A DNA stretch of 46,633 nucleotides from Clostridiales bacterium (GTDB lineage: Bacteria; Bacillota; Clostridia; Christensenellales; UBA1242), in contig SVIS01000011.1 of assembly GCA_015069385.1 (NCBI GenBank), positions 1 through 46,633 of the forward strand, given 5' to 3'. A program made the translations under genes and the position numbers. Numbering within the stretch: the first letter of the stretch is position 1; the number at the start of each line of letters is the position of its first letter. Shown here piece by piece: positions 8,529 through 15,959 of the stretch. Under the pieces are notes generated by a model, which saw nothing but the letters and a program-made list of their open reading frames with translations, had not been told where the DNA came from and did not search any database.

Positions 8529-8542
8529 TGATTATATAATCA
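8529..8542. promoter_or_regulatory. 14-bp palindrome at the maf promoter -10/TSS
   Basis: TGATTATATAATCA is a perfect 14-bp palindrome adjoining the -10 box on its downstream side; candidate operator. It resembles the arms of the ssrA-leader palindrome, which contain TGATTATAA. Confidence 0.45.
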
Positions 8543-8570
8543 GTGTAATAAAATATTCTTTTTTAGTCAA
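8542..8570 (-). promoter_or_regulatory. Promoter of maf-galE
   Basis: Minus strand: TTGACT (8565-8570), 17-bp spacer, TACACT (8542-8547). Confidence 0.6.
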
Positions 8571-8753
8571 ATTTTGTGTATTATTTGAAATATATTAATT
8601 CAGTTAAGATAATCGACAAAAATAAAAACTATTTAAATATATAAAAGTTTGACAGTCAATTATATGAACAATTAATACAAACCTTATGTACAAAACAGAA
8701 ATTTCAAACTTGGAAATTAAATTATTATATTTAATTTAAATAATTTTAAAAAA
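8571..8753. other. Intergenic DNA without a recognisable feature
   Basis: Very AT-rich, no supported reading frame and no strong hairpin. This completes the non-coding stretch between maf and tRNA-Ser. Confidence 0.5.
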
Positions 8754-8796
8754 ATACTTGCCAAAGTATAATTAATTTGTTATACTTGCCAAGTAT
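8754..8796 (+). promoter_or_regulatory. tRNA-Ser promoter made of two near-identical repeats
   Basis: TTGCCA (8758-8763), 17-bp spacer, TATACT (8781-8786). The sequence ATACTTGCCAA occurs twice (8754 and 8782), each followed by AGTAT so that each copy is itself an inverted repeat; start-to-start distance is 28 bp. Confidence 0.6.
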
Positions 8797-8803
8797 TAAA
8801 TAT

Positions 8804-8891
8804 GGAGAGTTGGCTGAGCGGTCGAAAGCGGCGGTCTTGAAAACCGTTATAGTGAAAGCTATCTGGGGTTCGAATCCCTAACTCTCCGCCA
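8804..8891 (+). tRNA. tRNA-Ser (anticodon UGA)
   Basis: An 88-nt class II tRNA with acceptor stem GGAGAGT/ACTCTCC, discriminator G and an encoded CCA (8889-8891). The D-arm has GGCTGAGCGGTC, the anticodon loop is CTTGAAA with TGA, there is a long variable arm typical of Ser, and the T-arm is GGGTTCGAATCCC. Confidence 0.97.
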
Positions 8892-8896
8892 ACAAA

Positions 8897-8930
8897 AACC
8901 TAAATCAATAATCTCGGTTTAGGCTTTTTT
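8897..8930 (+). terminator. Terminator after tRNA-Ser
   Basis: CCTAAATC pairs with GGTTTAGG (one internal mismatch) around a TAATC loop, then T6. The core is nearly identical to the terminator at 20892. Confidence 0.75.
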
Positions 8931-8931
8931 A

Positions 8932-8960
8932 TTGACTTTTTATAAATAAAATGTTATATT
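8932..8960 (+). promoter_or_regulatory. Promoter of the 61-aa gene
   Basis: TTGACT (8932-8937), 17-bp spacer, TATATT (8955-8960); about 72 nt of untranslated leader follow. Confidence 0.65.
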
Positions 8961-9039
8961 CTCTATGCCACCAAATCCGTTGTTAATCCTTCATAAGTAC
9001 ATAGTATTTTCTCCAAAGCTAAAAAAAGGAGGATAGATT

Positions 9040-9225
9040 ATGAAAAGTTGCGAAGATTTAGAAAGAGAATATGCTCAATTTAAAGTCAAAGCCGCAAAAG
9101 CAAGTAAAGACTTATATGATGCAGTAAATGAATTAAGTCCAGAAAACCAACAGCGATTCAAAAATGAAATATTGACAATTCTACCAATAGGGCTTATTAA
9201 TTTTATAAACTCTTTAAACAACTAA
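9040..9225 (+). CDS. Small hypothetical protein, 61 aa
   Basis: A 61-residue, highly charged, probably helical protein: the first 40 residues are amphipathic (EREYAQFKVKAAKASKDL) and the last 20 hydrophobic (ILPIGLINFINSL). It has everything expected of a real gene: its own promoter, a very strong AAAAGGAGG ribosome site and a clean terminator. I do not recognise the family. It stands alone between tRNA-Ser and the recombinase, at the edge of the accessory island, so it may be cargo or host. Confidence 0.65.
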   Translation: MKSCEDLEREYAQFKVKAAKASKDLYDAVNELSPENQQRFKNEILTILPIGLINFINSLNN

Positions 9226-9237
9226 TATTCATAATTA

Positions 9238-9267
9238 GGCTAGACAAAACAATGTCTAGTCTTTTTT
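9238..9267 (+). terminator. Terminator of the 61-aa gene
   Basis: Stem containing CTAGACA/TGTCTAG extended by flanking pairs, 6-nt loop, then CTTTTTT. Confidence 0.85.
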
Positions 9268-9290
9268 AGTTGCGGTTTATGCCGTGAAAG

Positions 9291-9417
9291 GTTCTTGACA
9301 TGAGTAGAAATGGTATAGGCTTATTGCCAAGGGCAAGAAAAGATAATTGCTTGCAATTTCTTTCCCTTGCCCGCATGCCCTAGAATTACCATTTCTAAAG
9401 AGGCTCGTGTCAAGAAC
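9291..9417. repeat. Long imperfect inverted repeat next to the recombinase 3' end
   Basis: Outer arms GTTCTTGACA (9291) and TGTCAAGAAC (9408) are perfect; inside them AGAAATGGTA (9306) pairs with TACCATTTCT (9387), then GGGCAAG with CTTGCCC, then AATTGC with GCAATT. Bulged bases lie mostly on the right arm. The whole folds into one ~127-nt hairpin 23 nt from the recombinase stop. It may be an end of the mobile element, or a structured RNA. Confidence 0.7.
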
Positions 9418-9439
9418 ACCATGGAATAAATAGCCACGA

Positions 9440-11008
9440 TTAAACATAGCAATTTATTTGAAATTCAAGCATATTTGGTTTTTCTTTGTTTTGAATATAT
9501 TGTGGTAATTTAGAATTAAATCTGAAAAGAAAAAAGCCCTGATTGTTGTCAGGACTTCTTTTTATTGGGCTATTAAATATGATTTCAAGTTTATCTTCAT
9601 AAACTCGTATTTCTTTGATGATATAATCTATTAAAAGCTTTGGTTCAAGTTTTAACGCTTCTATATAAAACTCTTTTATTGCTTGTTTTGATACCTTAAA
9701 AGCACTTTTAGACTTTTCTATTAGTATTTGCCTATCAATATCTTCAAGTTGATTTTCAAGCTCTTTCATGCGTTTATTTGTTGTGTTATTGACAATTCCT
9801 TGCTCAACTGCTTTCATAATGTTATTAAGTGAAATTTCTGCTTGCTTATATTCCTTTACAAGCGAGTTAATTATGCTATTAGTATTTGATTGCGTTTCTT
9901 GTAATTTGAATAATGTTTCTACAATAGTATCTACATATTTTGTATTAGATAAAACTTTTAATATGTTATCTAAAACAAAATCTTCAAAAGTTTCTTTTCT
10001 TACACTTGTTTTTGTGCAACCATTGTTTCTTTTTCTTCCTAAACATTTGTAATAGTGTCTTTTGGAGCCATCTTTTGCAGTTCCACATTCTGCACTAATT
10101 GGCATACCACAATAGCCACATTTTAATTTATGTCGTAGTAAATATACAAGTTCGGTGCTACGTTTGCCATATTTGTTAAGGTCAATTTTCTTTCTAACTT
10201 TATTGTAAATTTCATTTGGCACAATTGCAGGATACATATTATCAAATATTTCGTTGTTAAATCTGTATATACCTGAATACTTTTCATTTTTAAGTATGTT
10301 GTAAATTGTATTTCTTGCAAATGGTTTACCTTTGTTAAATATTCTTTTTGAATTAAGTTCTGCAATAATATCTTTTACATAAGTCCCAAGCGAATATTGT
10401 TCATATATAAATCTTACAACTTCTGCTTTTTCTTCGTCTATGATTACTTTGTGGTTTTCTACCTTGTAACCATAGATAATATTTCCACCTGTAAAGTTTC
10501 CTTTGAGTCTAGTTTCTTTCATTCCACGTTTTACTTTTTGTGCCAGTTCTGCCGAATAGTATTCAGCCATACCTTCAAGCTAACTTTCAAGTATTATTCC
10601 TTCTGGTGTATCAGGAATATTCTCCATAGCAGATAATAGTTTTACACCATTATCTTTTAGTATCTTTTTGTATTTTGCAGTTTCATATTTGTTTCTACTA
10701 AATCTATCTATTTTGTAAACAATGATATGTTCAAATTTTTTCTTTTCGCTATCTTTAATCATTTGCTGAAAGTCAGGTCTATTATCATTAGTTCCTGTCA
10801 TAGCTCTGTCAATATATGTTTTAAGAATTAAAATATCATTTCTCTCGGCATAATCTTGACATACTCTTAATTGCCCTTCAATAGATTGTTCTGTTTGGTT
10901 ATCACTGCTGTATCTTGCATATATAACTGCTGTTTTCATAAACGAGCGAGTCGAACAAGCAGGACTGCTTGCAGGACTATTTGTGAGTGAGTGATGTTTA
11001 TATTCCAT
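9440..11008 (-). pseudogene. Large serine recombinase interrupted by one in-frame amber codon
   Basis: A single reading frame encodes a full-length site-specific serine recombinase except for a TAG at 10580-10582. Before it: resolvase catalytic domain (VIYARYSSDNQ with the nucleophile Ser, IVYKIDRFSRN) ending GIILES. After it: LEGMAEYYSAELAQK, the recombinase domain (GYKVENHKV, ARNTIYNIL), a zinc ribbon (CGYCGMPI ... YKCLGRKRNNGC) and a coiled-coil C-terminus. The stop replaces one codon, probably Leu, with no frame change. The start at 11008 has AAGGAG upstream; the family-like start MKTAVIYARYSS is at 10939. It is either recently inactivated, read through by suppression, or works as two chains. 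Confidence 0.85.
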
Positions 11009-11055
11009 ATATTTTTTTACTCCTTTATATTTATTTTCTTTTGTCTTTCGACACA

Positions 11056-11173
11056 GGCGAAATAAACGAAAAGGGTTAAATAATTTTATTTTGTAATATA
11101 CATTTTTTAGTCAAGGTTTGAGAATCAATACATTTTAACCTTGACTAAAAAGAGTTTTCGTTTAGACTTCGCC
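11056..11173. repeat. Nested long inverted repeat
   Basis: Inner arms of 15 bp are perfect (11104-11118 with 11137-11151, containing AGTCAAGGTT/AACCTTGACT). Outer arms AAACGAAAA/TTTTCGTTT (11064/11155) and GGCGAA/TTCGCC (11056/11168) enclose them. Confidence 0.75.
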
Positions 11174-11248
11174 CAAAGAAAGACTTTTTTATTCTCTCTT
11201 GTATCAAGACAGGCGCACGTTAAGGTTGCATTTTGCAATTTCACTTGT

Positions 11249-11350
11249 TCAAGACAAGCACTCGTCTTGCTCTCAAATTAGTGTTTTACTTGCATCAAGA
11301 CAAGCACTCGTCTTGCTCTCAAATTAGTGTTTTACTTGCATCAAGACAAG
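11249..11350. repeat. 46-bp tandem repeat, two full copies plus a partial third
   Basis: Copies start at 11249, 11295 and 11341 (partial). The first two are identical over 46 bp. Each unit contains the inverted repeat CAAGAC/GTCTTG separated by 8 nt. A diverged single copy of the motif lies at about 11204. Confidence 0.85.
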
Positions 11351-11522
11351 CGCACGTTAAAATCCCAATTGCTAAGATTTTTTGTTTTATCCTCTATTAA
11401 TTTTTTGAGATTCTTTCTCTTGCTTTAAGTCTAAAATTTTTCTTAAAATAACCTTATAAAAATGTTCATCAAAAACAGAAATCTAATTCATTAGTGAAAA
11501 TAACTTTTAAATTTTCTTTCAT

Positions 11523-11611
11523 AGTGGTTGCCTCTTAATTTAATTTGGCAATTAAAAAAGACATAGAAAAAGTTTTATAAACTTATTCTACGCCCATAAA
11601 ATGCAACCACT
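11523..11611. repeat. Inverted repeat with internal hairpin
   Basis: Arms AGTGGTTGC (11523-11531) and GCAACCACT (11603-11611) are perfect; inside is a TAGAAAAAGTTT/AAACTTATTCTA imperfect stem. Confidence 0.6.
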
Positions 11612-11824
11612 GGCTCATACTAATCCTGAGCTAGACTCTGTGCTTTTAAATTGCAATCACTTTCTTACAACTCGGCTTGCTATTTTCGCGTGTCTAAAAT
11701 TTAATTACACAAAAATTTTATCACACAACTATTGAAAATAGAACAGCAAAAGTAATAACAAATTTGACTAAATATGTGTATTTTTAGACAAATACAAATT
11801 AAAATGTTGAAAACATAATACCAT

Positions 11825-11929
11825 CTGCTTGAATGAATAGAAAAATATTTTATATTGGCAACAAAAAACGGTCGGCATCTGCTTTAGCGTGCGACCGTTT
11901 TTTTGCCTAATATTTTTTTATTCAAGCAG
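11825..11929. repeat. 105-bp imperfect hairpin with terminator-like core
   Basis: Outer arms CTGCTTGAAT/ATTCAAGCAG are perfect. The core is a 12-bp perfect stem AAAAAACGGTCG/CGACCGTTTTTT with a 17-nt loop. The T run after the core could terminate transcription on the plus strand, and the A run on the minus strand. Confidence 0.7.
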
Positions 11930-11948
11930 TTTAGTTTGTCTACTACCT

Positions 11949-12005
11949 GCGTGTGCTTGTCTGGCGGAGCGAAGCGACGCCACTTGTACCAAGACAAGCA
12001 CACGC
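11949..12005. repeat. 14-bp perfect inverted repeat
   Basis: GCGTGTGCTTGTCT (11949) and AGACAAGCACACGC (11992) are perfect arms; between them TGGCG/CGCCA can form an inner stem. The right arm contains the CAAGACAAGC motif shared with the tandem repeat. Confidence 0.7.
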
Positions 12006-12041
12006 CTTAGTGCCATTTTTTATTTATGTTAATATAAACAG

Positions 12042-12070
12042 TTGACTTTTTACTTAAAATTTGATATAAT
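12042..12070 (+). promoter_or_regulatory. Promoter of the RHH-restriction/modification operon
   Basis: TTGACT (12042-12047), 17-bp spacer, TATAAT (12065-12070). Confidence 0.75.
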
Positions 12071-12071
12071 A

Positions 12072-12091
12072 ATACCAAGATATTATGGTAT
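12072..12091. promoter_or_regulatory. Candidate operator for the RHH protein
   Basis: ATACCA-N8-TGGTAT lies directly after the -10 box, over the expected transcription start, 18 nt before the RHH start codon. Confidence 0.55.
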
Positions 12092-12109
12092 CAATTAGGA
12101 GTTAAAATT

Positions 12110-12271
12110 ATGGAAAAACAGCCTGTAAAAAAAGATACTTTTACTATAAGAATGAATCCTGAATTATATGATAAAATGCTAAAAAAATTAAGGTCTTATA
12201 GAAAAAACAAAAGTATCAATAAATATATAAATGAATTAATCGAAAAGGATTTGATAAAGGAGAAAATTTAA
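12110..12271 (+). CDS. Ribbon-helix-helix (CopG/Arc-like) small protein, likely controller of the R-M gene
   Basis: A 53-residue basic protein. TFTIRMNPELYDKMLKKL followed by NKSINKYINELIEKDL fits the beta-helix-helix layout of RHH DNA-binding proteins. AGGAG lies upstream of the ATG. The last A of its TAA stop is the first base of the next gene's ATG, so the two are translationally coupled. An inverted repeat at the transcription start suggests autoregulation, which would also set the level of the restriction enzyme. The family call comes from pattern and size only; an antitoxin-like role is possible. Confidence 0.7.
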   Translation: MEKQPVKKDTFTIRMNPELYDKMLKKLRSYRKNKSINKYINELIEKDLIKEKI

Positions 12272-14697
12272 TGAATAGAATTGAAATAATAAACAAAATT
12301 GGAGATAAATATCATGTTTCAAATACTGAAACTGGAGAATTTAGTTATGTAAAAGCACTAAAATCTGTTGGAAAAGACATTAAAGATTATCAAAAAGCAA
12401 GCATAGGGACTAAACATCAGTTCTTAGATTTGCGTTTTGAAAATGAGAGATTAGTAATCTTGGTGGAATGTAAAAATAAATTTAGCAAATGGGATAAATT
12501 AAAGATTCAATCTCAACTACAAGATTATGTAAGATTTGAAAAAAATTTTTCAGATAAAAAAATAGTAGCAATACTAGCAGAGACCGAAGGCAATGACATT
12601 TGGGTTTGGTATGGGCAGTCTGTAATCATAGATGATCAACACAAATTGGAAAATGAAAACACCCTTAAATCTTTTTCAGAATATGAAAATTTATGTTTTG
12701 GAACAATAAATAATAAAATCAAAATTGTCGACTCTATAAAAACACTCAATGAAAAACTTCATTCTGATGGTATTAACGAGAAATTACGTAGCCAATTTGT
12801 TGGAACATGTTTGCTTGCTTTAAAAAACGGATTGGTTTATAAAGATGTAAAAGAAACAATTGATCCTAAAACAGGGAAATCTTTACCCCCTGAAAAGGTA
12901 ATAATAAAAAATATCAAAGATATTTTAGAAGGTTTATTAACAAGAGGCGGAAGTTTAAACAAGGCAAGCAAAATTGCAATATTAAATAATAAAGTATTAG
13001 GTGATCAAGATATCACTAGTTTAACATATAAAGAGTTACAAGAAATTTTAGCATTTATTGACGATAATGTTGTTCCTTATATTAATGATAAAAGCACCGC
13101 TGGACAAGATTTGTTAAACTTATTTTTTACCACATTTAACAAATATGTAGGAAAGTCAGATAAAAATCAAGCATTTACACCAGATCATATTTGTGATTTT
13201 ATGAGTAAAGTGGTTGGTGTTAATAAAAATTCAAGAGTTTTAGATCCTTGCTGTGGCAGTGGCGCTTTTCTGGTTAGAGCAATGACGGATGCAATGGATG
13301 ATTGTGATACCGAAGAAGAAAGAGAAGAAATAAAGAAAAATCAAATTTTTGGCATAGAATATGAAGAAGGAGCTTTCGGATTAGCTTCCACAAATATGTT
13401 AATTCACGGAGATGGTAATTCAAATGTAATTCAGGATTCAATGTTTAATAAAGGAAAGTGGATTAAAGAAAATAATATAAATATAGTTTTAATGAATCCT
13501 CCGTATAATGCAACAAAAAAATGCTGTGATCCAGCATACACTAAAAACTGGGAGGCGAAGAAAAAAGAAGATCCATCTAAGGGTTTACATTTCGTTGAGT
13601 GGGTTGCCAGAAATGTATCTTCCAGTTGTAAAATGGCTGTATTATTGCCGATGCAAGCTGCTATAGGGAATAAAGCAGATGTTCAAGAATTTAAAAAGAA
13701 AATGTTAGAGAAATATACTCTTGATGCAGTTTTCTCCTTGCCAAATGAAATGTTTTACCCTGGAGCATCTGCTGTAGCTTGTTGTATGGTTTTTGATTTA
13801 TCTCAAAAACATGAGAAAGCAAACAAAGAAACTTTCTTTGGATACTTTAAGGAAGATAAATTCGTAAAAAGAAAAGGTTTGGGAAGAATAGAAAAAACTG
13901 ATTCTAACGGAAATAGTTTATGGATAAAAATTGAAGAATTGTGGTTGAATTTATATAAAAACAAAAAGGTTGTTCCGGGACTTTCAGTTATGAAGAAAGT
14001 TTCATGGAAAGATGAATGGTTGGCAGAAGCTTATATGGAAACAAGCTATAATTCTTTATCAGAAAAACACTTTCAAGATATTATCAATAATTATCTTGCC
14101 TTTCTTATTACTTCAGGTAAATATCCTAATTTAACCAATTCTATAAAACAACCACCACCTTTAAACATTGCTAATTGGAAAAAATTTAAAGTCAAGTCTT
14201 TATTTAAAGTTTTATTGTCTAAGGGGGATATTAAAATTGATGATATGGAGTATGGTCCAATACCATTAGTTTCTTCTGGCGAAACTAATAATGGTATTGT
14301 TGGATTTATTGACTCATATGGAGATGGAAAAGCTGAAATTTTTACTAAAAACAAAATAACAATTGATATGTTTGGGAATCCTTTTTATCAACCATTTGAT
14401 TTTTATTCGGTAAGTCATGGACGAGTAAATATTCTGCAACCTTTATTTGAACTATCAGCTAGTATCGGATTGTTTTTAGCAACTATAATCAAACAAGAAC
14501 AATACAAATATTCATATGGTAGAGCAGTCTATAGCACTGTTGCAGAAAATATCGATTTGTTATTACCAATACAACATGATGAGAATGGATATCCTATTGT
14601 TGATAATGATAAAAAGTTTTCGGACGAAGGTTTTATTCCTGATTGGATATATATGGAAAACTATATAAAATCATTATGTTATGGAAATAGCATTTAG
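12271..14697 (+). CDS. Fused restriction-modification-specificity enzyme (type IIG-like)
   Basis: 808 residues with three functional parts in one chain. The N-terminal nuclease-like part has FLDLRF with D53 and VECK with E66/K68, a PD-(D/E)xK pattern. The central N6-adenine methyltransferase has SAM motif I DPCCGSGAF (about 325-333) and catalytic NPPY (about 409-412), preceded by the helical bundle typical of HsdM-like enzymes (GQDLLNLFFTTFNKYVG). The C-terminal ~200 residues resemble one HsdS-type target recognition half (NWKKFKVKSLFKVL ... YGRAVYSTVAENIDLLLP) and end with WIYMENYIKSL. No separate hsdR or hsdS gene is nearby, so it should cut and methylate by itself. It is coupled to the RHH gene and closed by a terminator. 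Confidence 0.85.
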   Translation: MNRIEIINKIGDKYHVSNTETGEFSYVKALKSVGKDIKDYQKASIGTKHQFLDLRFENERLVILVECKNKFSKWDKLKIQSQLQDYVRFEKNFSDKKIVAILAETEGNDIWVWYGQSVIIDDQHKLENENTLKSFSEYENLCFGTINNKIKIVDSIKTLNEKLHSDGINEKLRSQFVGTCLLALKNGLVYKDVKETIDPKTGKSLPPEKVIIKNIKDILEGLLTRGGSLNKASKIAILNNKVLGDQDITSLTYKELQEILAFIDDNVVPYINDKSTAGQDLLNLFFTTFNKYVGKSDKNQAFTPDHICDFMSKVVGVNKNSRVLDPCCGSGAFLVRAMTDAMDDCDTEEEREEIKKNQIFGIEYEEGAFGLASTNMLIHGDGNSNVIQDSMFNKGKWIKENNINIVLMNPPYNATKKCCDPAYTKNWEAKKKEDPSKGLHFVEWVARNVSSSCKMAVLLPMQAAIGNKADVQEFKKKMLEKYTLDAVFSLPNEMFYPGASAVACCMVFDLSQKHEKANKETFFGYFKEDKFVKRKGLGRIEKTDSNGNSLWIKIEELWLNLYKNKKVVPGLSVMKKVSWKDEWLAEAYMETSYNSLSEKHFQDIINNYLAFLITSGKYPNLTNSIKQPPPLNIANWKKFKVKSLFKVLLSKGDIKIDDMEYGPIPLVSSGETNNGIVGFIDSYGDGKAEIFTKNKITIDMFGNPFYQPFDFYSVSHGRVNILQPLFELSASIGLFLATIIKQEQYKYSYGRAVYSTVAENIDLLLPIQHDENGYPIVDNDKKFSDEGFIPDWIYMENYIKSLCYGNSI

Positions 14698-14729
14698 GAA
14701 TGTTCTATAACATTATAAGCGTTCATACA

Positions 14730-14766
14730 ATTGTCGTTTGGACGAAAAGTCAAACGGCAATTTTTA
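14730..14766 (+). terminator. Terminator of the R-M gene
   Basis: 11-bp stem ATTGTCGTTTG/CAAACGGCAAT (one wobble), 10-nt loop, T5. Confidence 0.8.
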
Positions 14767-14914
14767 TATTAAAATCTACTTTTTGTGAAATTTTAGTATA
14801 ATTCTAAAAAGAGTGATAAAAAAAGGTTTCTTTTCCTTTAAATGTTCTTTTTAAACTGGTAAAATAAAAACTAATAAATAGTATCGTTTTACGTTACAAA
14901 TGCTCCGCCAAGTG

Positions 14915-14955
14915 ATAACAATTCGAACACTTATGTTCGAGTTGTTATTTTTTTG
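14915..14955 (+). terminator. Terminator-like hairpin with no obvious gene upstream
   Basis: 14-bp stem (14915-14928/14935-14948, one wobble), 6-nt loop, T8. It may be the remnant 3' end of a lost gene. Confidence 0.7.
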
Positions 14956-15076
14956 CTAAAATTCGGTTGACACAAAACATAAGAAACATCAGCCCTTTGA
15001 CAAAATTTGCGAAATATCAATACAAAATCAATTATAATGTGTTATACTTAAGTAGAAATTTATAAGGAGATGCAAA

Positions 15077-15955
15077 ATGAGACCAATAGAAGAACAATTA
15101 GACATTATAAAATCATTGATTGGAGAAAATCATAAAATTAAAGTTAAAGAAGATGGTTTTGTAAGTCGTGGTTTTGTTGTAGACAATGGCAAATTAGTTT
15201 TTAAGTTTCCAAGACGAGCAGATGTTAGTTATGAAACTGAAATTGATAACTTAAATTATATTAATTCGCTTAAACTTGGTGTAAATTTACAAAAAGTTGC
15301 ATACTCGTCACAAAGTAATGAATATTTAGGTATTTATGGTGTTATTGGGAATTCATTAGAAGAAATAAATTTAAGTGAAGAAGAACAAAGAGTAGTCGGC
15401 AAACAATTAGGATTATTTTTAAAAAAATTACATCAGATTAAAGAACACAACGGAATGCCTTGCACCTTAAAAGCTGAAATTGAAGCTTGGCAAAATCGAG
15501 TTAAATTTGTTAATGACTTCATCACTAAAACGTTTAGCGAAAGAGAACAAGAAATTATAACTGCCTTAATGTTTGAATATATGCCAAATAAACTAAATGG
15601 ATTGGGCGAAAATTTGGTATTTTCACACGGTGATTTAGGTGATGGAAATGTCTTTGTTGATGATAAACTTAAAGTTGGTGTTATAGATTTTAATGAATCA
15701 GGTTTACTTGATGAGGCTGGCGATTTTATGGATATTTCTAGCGATATAATCAGAGAAGAAATGTTAAATGCTTATGGTGCAACCCAAGATTTAAGAGAAA
15801 AAGTTGAAATCCGAAGAGACATTCGTCCTCTTATAGTACTCAAACCATATCTTACAAGAAACAATCCACAAGTAATTAATGAATTGGTTGGAAATATACG
15901 ACAAACATTAACTAAATACGAGCATTTTTTAGATAAAGAAAATGTAAAAAGGTAA
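15077..15955 (+). CDS. Aminoglycoside/choline-kinase-like phosphotransferase (APH family)
   Basis: A 292-residue kinase-fold phosphotransferase. The catalytic loop is SHGDLGDGNVFV (HGDxxxxN pattern, about residue 189) and the metal-binding motif is VIDFNESGLLDEAGDF (about 205-220). The N-lobe has VFKFPRR with the ATP-binding Lys. This layout is like APH(2'')-type aminoglycoside kinases, but the substrate cannot be read from sequence; macrolide or housekeeping substrates are possible. AAGGAG precedes the ATG. The next gene (GNAT) starts 4 nt after the stop, so the two are an operon, a pairing that would suit antibiotic modification. Confidence 0.8.
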   Translation: MRPIEEQLDIIKSLIGENHKIKVKEDGFVSRGFVVDNGKLVFKFPRRADVSYETEIDNLNYINSLKLGVNLQKVAYSSQSNEYLGIYGVIGNSLEEINLSEEEQRVVGKQLGLFLKKLHQIKEHNGMPCTLKAEIEAWQNRVKFVNDFITKTFSEREQEIITALMFEYMPNKLNGLGENLVFSHGDLGDGNVFVDDKLKVGVIDFNESGLLDEAGDFMDISSDIIREEMLNAYGATQDLREKVEIRRDIRPLIVLKPYLTRNNPQVINELVGNIRQTLTKYEHFLDKENVKR

Positions 15956-15959
15956 AGAT

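Larger units (their letters stand above)
11009..12041. other. Gene-free, repeat- and hairpin-rich region (about 1 kb)
   Basis: No supported coding sequence. It holds at least four long inverted repeats (11056-11173, 11523-11611, 11825-11929, 11949-12005) and a 46-bp tandem repeat (11249-11350). A short motif CAAGACARGC is scattered at about 11205, 11250, 11296, 11342 and 11991. It could be a replication/transfer origin-like region or a set of structured RNAs; I cannot tell which. Confidence 0.6.
9291..14955. mobile_element. Putative recombinase-bearing accessory island (boundaries uncertain)
   Basis: This segment carries a serine recombinase near its left edge, hairpin-rich non-coding DNA, and a restriction-modification cargo gene, next to a tRNA gene. 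Flanking genes are ordinary chromosomal genes on the left and unrelated accessory genes on the right. No clear direct-repeat ends were found, so the limits are only the outermost unusual structures (hairpin at 9291, terminator at 14915). Confidence 0.35.
14698..15076. other. Intergenic region with two hairpins
   Basis: Contains the R-M terminator (14730-14766) and a second terminator-like hairpin (14915-14955). No coding sequence is supported; the AT-rich remainder precedes the APH-like gene, whose promoter I cannot assign with confidence. Confidence 0.5.

Noticed and set aside
9291..9417. Integron attC site
   Set aside because: The ends read GTTCTTG...CAAGAAC, not the RYYYAAC...GTTRRRY pattern, and no integrase of the IntI type is present.
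11204..11350. CRISPR array suggested by evenly spaced CAAGACAAGC repeats
   Set aside because: The sequence between repeats is identical, so it is a plain 46-bp tandem repeat; there are no spacers and no cas genes.
11009..12041. Retron or group II intron in the hairpin-rich region
   Set aside because: No reverse transcriptase frame lies in or near the region, and no intron domain V-like motif was recognised.
8882..14908. tRNA-Ser 3' end (CTCCGCCAA) repeated at about 14900 as attachment sites of the island
   Set aside because: Only nine bases match and serine recombinases rarely use tRNA ends; the match could be chance.
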